From Bacillota bacterium (lineage in GTDB: Bacteria > Sysuimicrobiota > Sysuimicrobiia > Sysuimicrobiales > Segetimicrobiaceae), in assembly GCA_021324255.1 (NCBI GenBank), contig JAJPJL010000070.1, forward strand, positions 1 to 64,000: a DNA stretch of 64,000 bases, given 5' to 3'. This document shows positions 61,646 through 64,000 of this stretch, piece by piece (the first letter of the stretch is position 1; each line of letters starts with the position of its first letter). The notes beneath the pieces are model-generated. The model did no database searches, was not told where the DNA came from, and saw nothing but the letters and a program-made list of their open reading frames with translations. The position numbers and the translations under genes are program-made.

Positions 61646-63262
61646 TTACTGCAGCGAGACGAGCTCCATGTGAAAGAACATCTGCAGGGGGTTGAGCAGG
61701 AAGCCGCGGACGTTCGCGCGGGTCGCCCGCACCTGGTTCGTGTAGTTGATGAAGATCCACGGCGCGTCGTCGTGGAGGATCTTGTTCGCCTGCTCGTAGA
61801 GCTGCGCGCGCTTGGCCTGGTCCGTCACCTGCCGGGCCTGCACGATCAGCCGGTCGAAGGCGGGGTTGTGGTGGCGCGAGTTGTTGTTGGTCCGAGCCTT
61901 GCCGGCGGCTTCATCCCATTCGAACAGGTCGCCGAGAAAGTTGTCCGGATCGCCGTTGTCGCCGGACCAGCCGCTGATCGCCATGCCCTCCCACTGCGTG
62001 TGCCGGATCTTGTCCAGGTACGCGCCCCACTCGTACTGCGTGATCTTCACCGTGACGCCGACCTTGGCGAGGTACCCTTGGACGGCCTCGCCCAGCTTCG
62101 CGCCGCCGATCGGATTGTAGCCGCGCGGGTTGGCGTAGACCATCATGTCCGTCGTGAAGCCGTTCGGGAACCCGGCTTCCGCGAGGAGCTGCTTGGCCTT
62201 CGCCGGATCGTACGGGTACGGGGTGACGGCCTTGTTGAAGCCCCAGAGCACGGGCGGCACGCCCTGGCTCGCCGTGGTGGCTCCCCCGTAGAGCCCCTTG
62301 TTGATCGCGTCCTTGTCCACGGCGTAGTTCATCGCCTGCCGCACGCGCACGTCCTTGAACGGCCCCAGGTCGTTCGACATCGAAACGCCCAGAATCGTCA
62401 GCCCCGGCTGCGTGTACAGCTTGAGCTGGGGATTGCCCCGGACGCGCGCGTAGTCGGACGGCGGGACGTCGGCCAGGATCTGCACCTGGTTCCGCTCGAG
62501 CTGCAGCATGCGGGTGGCGCTCTCGGGCACGACCTGGAAGATGATCCGGTCTACCTTCGGGCGTCCGCCCCAGTACCCGGCGTTGGCGTCCACGGTGACG
62601 TGATCGTTGCGGACCGCCTCGACGAACTTGAACGGCCCGGTGCCGACCGGGTGTTGGCTCGCGTCGCAGTTGTACTGCTTCGTCGCGGCGGGCGACATGA
62701 TGCCCTGCCACACCATCGCCAGGCTCGTAATGAACGGCGCATTCGGCTTCGGCAGCGTAAAGCGCAGGGTGGAGTCGTCCACGACGTCCATCTTGGCCAC
62801 CGTGCCGTCCTTGGCCGATCCGAACGTGAAGTCGTCGTACGTGTCGACGCCTTTGCGGCCGAGCACGTAGCAGGGGTTGTTGGGATTGATGGCGCGGTCG
62901 ACGTCCTCGGCGACGGTGTGCGCGTTCATCGGGGTCCCGTCGTGGAACGTCACGCCGGGCCGGAGCTTGAAGGTGTACGTCCGCCCGTCCGGGGAGATCG
63001 TCCACGACTGCGCCAGCCCGGGCCCGACGATGCTCGAGCCCGGCTTGTAGTTGACGATGCTGTCGAAGATCGTCGACATGATGAAGCCCGACTCGTTGTT
63101 CTCCACCGTCTGCGGGTCCAGCCCCGTTTGGTCGGCGCCGATCGCGATGACCAGCGTCTTGGGCGCCTGCGCCTGGGCTTGACCGACGGCCGAGATGCCC
63201 ACCGGAACCAACGCCGCCGCCACGACGAGGGACACCCACCGCCGGCGGATCGCCTGCGTCAT
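61646..63262 (-). CDS. Oligopeptide ABC binding protein (SBP_bac_5, second cassette)
   Basis: A 538-residue family 5 binding protein with a Sec-type signal peptide (RRRWVSLVVAAALVPVGISA, cut near AQAQA), unlike the Tat-exported protein at 34448. Hallmarks: GLDPQTVENNESG, YTFKLRPGVTFHDGTPMNA, HPVGTGPFKFVEAV, VRQAMNYAVDKDAI. ATG 63262 is preceded by a G-rich SD (GGGGGTGG). Likely ligand a peptide or similar; not determinable. Confidence 0.94.
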   Translation of the reverse strand: MTQAIRRRWVSLVVAAALVPVGISAVGQAQAQAPKTLVIAIGADQTGLDPQTVENNESGFIMSTIFDSIVNYKPGSSIVGPGLAQSWTISPDGRTYTFKLRPGVTFHDGTPMNAHTVAEDVDRAINPNNPCYVLGRKGVDTYDDFTFGSAKDGTVAKMDVVDDSTLRFTLPKPNAPFITSLAMVWQGIMSPAATKQYNCDASQHPVGTGPFKFVEAVRNDHVTVDANAGYWGGRPKVDRIIFQVVPESATRMLQLERNQVQILADVPPSDYARVRGNPQLKLYTQPGLTILGVSMSNDLGPFKDVRVRQAMNYAVDKDAINKGLYGGATTASQGVPPVLWGFNKAVTPYPYDPAKAKQLLAEAGFPNGFTTDMMVYANPRGYNPIGGAKLGEAVQGYLAKVGVTVKITQYEWGAYLDKIRHTQWEGMAISGWSGDNGDPDNFLGDLFEWDEAAGKARTNNNSRHHNPAFDRLIVQARQVTDQAKRAQLYEQANKILHDDAPWIFINYTNQVRATRANVRGFLLNPLQMFFHMELVSLQ

Positions 63263-63294
63263 GCACCACCCCCTGCTAATGCGAGTCGACCGAA

Positions 63295-63304
63295 CCTTAT
63301 AAGG
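63295..63304 (-). promoter_or_regulatory. Palindromic -10 candidate of the second peptide cassette
   Basis: CCTTATAAGG is a perfect 10-bp palindrome and an AT-rich island. On the minus strand it contains TATAAG, a usable -10 box about 34 bases before the binding-protein ATG. I see no good -35 box at 16-18 bases. It could be a promoter element, an operator, or both. Confidence 0.4.
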
Positions 63305-63392
63305 ATACGCGCCGCGGGGGAACCAGCCCTGCTCTGGATCATGGTCGGCCCGCTCCCTGAGGGCGCCGGGCGGCAGGGACGGGGCGCGCGCG

Positions 63393-64000
63393 TCAGGCCA
63401 AGGCGTCGCGAAGCTCGCGCGCGCGGGACGCGGCCCGCTCGACCGCCTCGCGCACCGCGTGCGAAAAGCCCCGCCGCTCCAATTCGCCCACGCCCGCCAT
63501 CGTCGTCCCGTTGGGAGACGTGACGCGTGCGCGCAGCGCCGCGGGGTCCTGCCCGGTCTCCACGAGCATCTTGCCGGCCCCGAGCACGGTCTGCGCGACC
63601 AGCGCGAGCGCCGTCGCGCGGTCCAGGCCGGCGCGCAGGCCCGCGTCGACCATCGCCTCCGCGAGGAGGTAGACGTACGCCGGACCGCTGCCGGAGAGGC
63701 CGGTGACCGCGTCGAAGAGCGCCTCGGGCACGACGGCCACGCGGCCCACGGCCTCGAACAGCGCCCGCGCCACCTCATGGTGGGCCGCGGTGGCCCACCG
63801 GCCGGCGCACAGCGCGGTCGCCGACGCGCTCACAGCCGTGGACGTGTTCGGCATCGCGCGGATCGCCGGCACGCCGTGGAGATAGCGCTCGATGGTGGCG
63901 AGCGGCACGCCCGCCGCGACGGACACGACCAGGTGGCGGGGCGTGACGTGCGCGGCAATCTCATCGAGCACGCCGGCCATGTCCGCGGGTTTGACCGCGA
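63393..64000 (-). CDS. proC: Pyrroline-5-carboxylate reductase, C-terminal part (partial)
   Basis: The gene runs off the window edge: the frame stays open to 64000 and its first visible residues, AVKPADMAGVLDEI, are the ProC beta-strand/helix that precedes VVSVAAGVPLATIE. The diagnostic RAMPNTSTAVSASATALCAG and the ProC signature region GLSGSGPAYVYLLAEAMVDAG...TVLGAGKML are intact, ending in TSPNGTTMAGVGELE. Role: NAD(P)H-dependent last step of proline synthesis. The N-terminal Rossmann part lies outside. Confidence 0.95.
   Translation of the reverse strand, partial: AVKPADMAGVLDEIAAHVTPRHLVVSVAAGVPLATIERYLHGVPAIRAMPNTSTAVSASATALCAGRWATAAHHEVARALFEAVGRVAVVPEALFDAVTGLSGSGPAYVYLLAEAMVDAGLRAGLDRATALALVAQTVLGAGKMLVETGQDPAALRARVTSPNGTTMAGVGELERRGFSHAVREAVERAASRARELRDALA

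Noticed and set aside
1-64000. CRISPR arrays, insertion sequences, prophage, integrases, tRNA and rRNA
   Set aside because: Looked for on both strands by eye. No regularly spaced repeats, transposase motifs, terminal inverted repeats or conserved RNA sequences were found. A covariance-model scan would be needed to be certain about tRNA.

Overview
The window is strongly GC-rich and gene-dense, with short intergenic gaps, many GTG starts, strong Shine-Dalgarno (SD) sequences and many 4-base stop/start overlaps. It looks like chromosomal DNA of an uncultured, heterotrophic, probably diderm bacterium: there is an RND pump with a lipoprotein adaptor and a ribosomal protein S1 of four domains rather than the six usual in Proteobacteria. 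The density of ABC uptake cassettes, SDRs and amidohydrolases resembles soil or sediment Terrabacteria-like lineages (CSP1-3/Sysuimicrobiota, Armatimonadota, Chloroflexota). That placement is an impression, not a result. I saw no tRNA or rRNA gene, CRISPR array, insertion sequence, prophage or integrase.

Layout. 1-4.1 kb: end of a sugar-binding protein gene, two MalFG-type permeases and three paralogous double-Dabb proteins. 4.2-9.6 kb (minus strand): class IV aminotransferase homologue, polar amino-acid ABC transporter (binding protein, permease, ATPase), SDR and EamA exporter. This faces a FadR-type GntR regulator and a GH43/130-like beta-propeller protein (9.7-11.3 kb), with a palindromic operator in the divergent gap. 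11.5-12.9 kb: secreted hypothetical and methyltransferase. 13.0-20.3 kb (minus strand): a coherent operon of UTRA GntR regulator, sugar ABC transporter, PIG-L de-N-acetylase, ROK kinase, SIS protein and SDR, best read as uptake and catabolism of an N-acylated amino sugar. 20.4-25.4 kb: secreted HNH-like protein, DUF4392/D-glutamate-cyclase-like gene coupled to a D-cysteine-desulfhydrase-type enzyme, MFS exporter and CsbD. 25.3-30.9 kb (minus strand): M81 peptidase, acetamidase/formamidase, pgi, a small membrane protein with an in-frame TGA, and a frameshifted agmatinase. 31.0-34.2 kb: VOC protein, VWA membrane protein, EamA and aquaporin-like channel. 34.4-38.0 kb: Tat-exported oligopeptide-binding protein with DppBC permeases. 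38.1-42.9 kb: RND efflux pair behind a promoter with an operator-like palindrome, closed by a strong hairpin. 43.0-48.0 kb (minus strand): M20 amidohydrolase, 4-oxalocrotonate-type tautomerase, class III aminotransferase and gamma-glutamyltransferase. 48.2-64 kb: mixed metabolic genes (PRMT-like methyltransferase, SDRs, a zinc-ribbon microprotein, M42 peptidase, DUF72, lactonase-like MBL, nucleoside hydrolase, FmdB, enoyl-CoA hydratase), ribosomal protein S1, a thioesterase, a second DppBC-type cassette with its binding protein, and the C-terminal part of proC.

How the genes work together. The dominant theme is scavenging of sugars, amino acids and peptides by binding-protein ABC systems, each next to the catabolic enzymes likely to use its cargo. 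Four of the five cassettes lack an ATPase gene here, so ATPases must be shared or lie elsewhere. The most unusual points are the in-frame TGA in the gene coupled to pgi, the class IV aminotransferase with His where the PLP-lysine should be, the amino-sugar operon with its atypical PIG-L active site, the three Dabb proteins beside a sugar transporter, and the DUF4392/PLP-enzyme pair.
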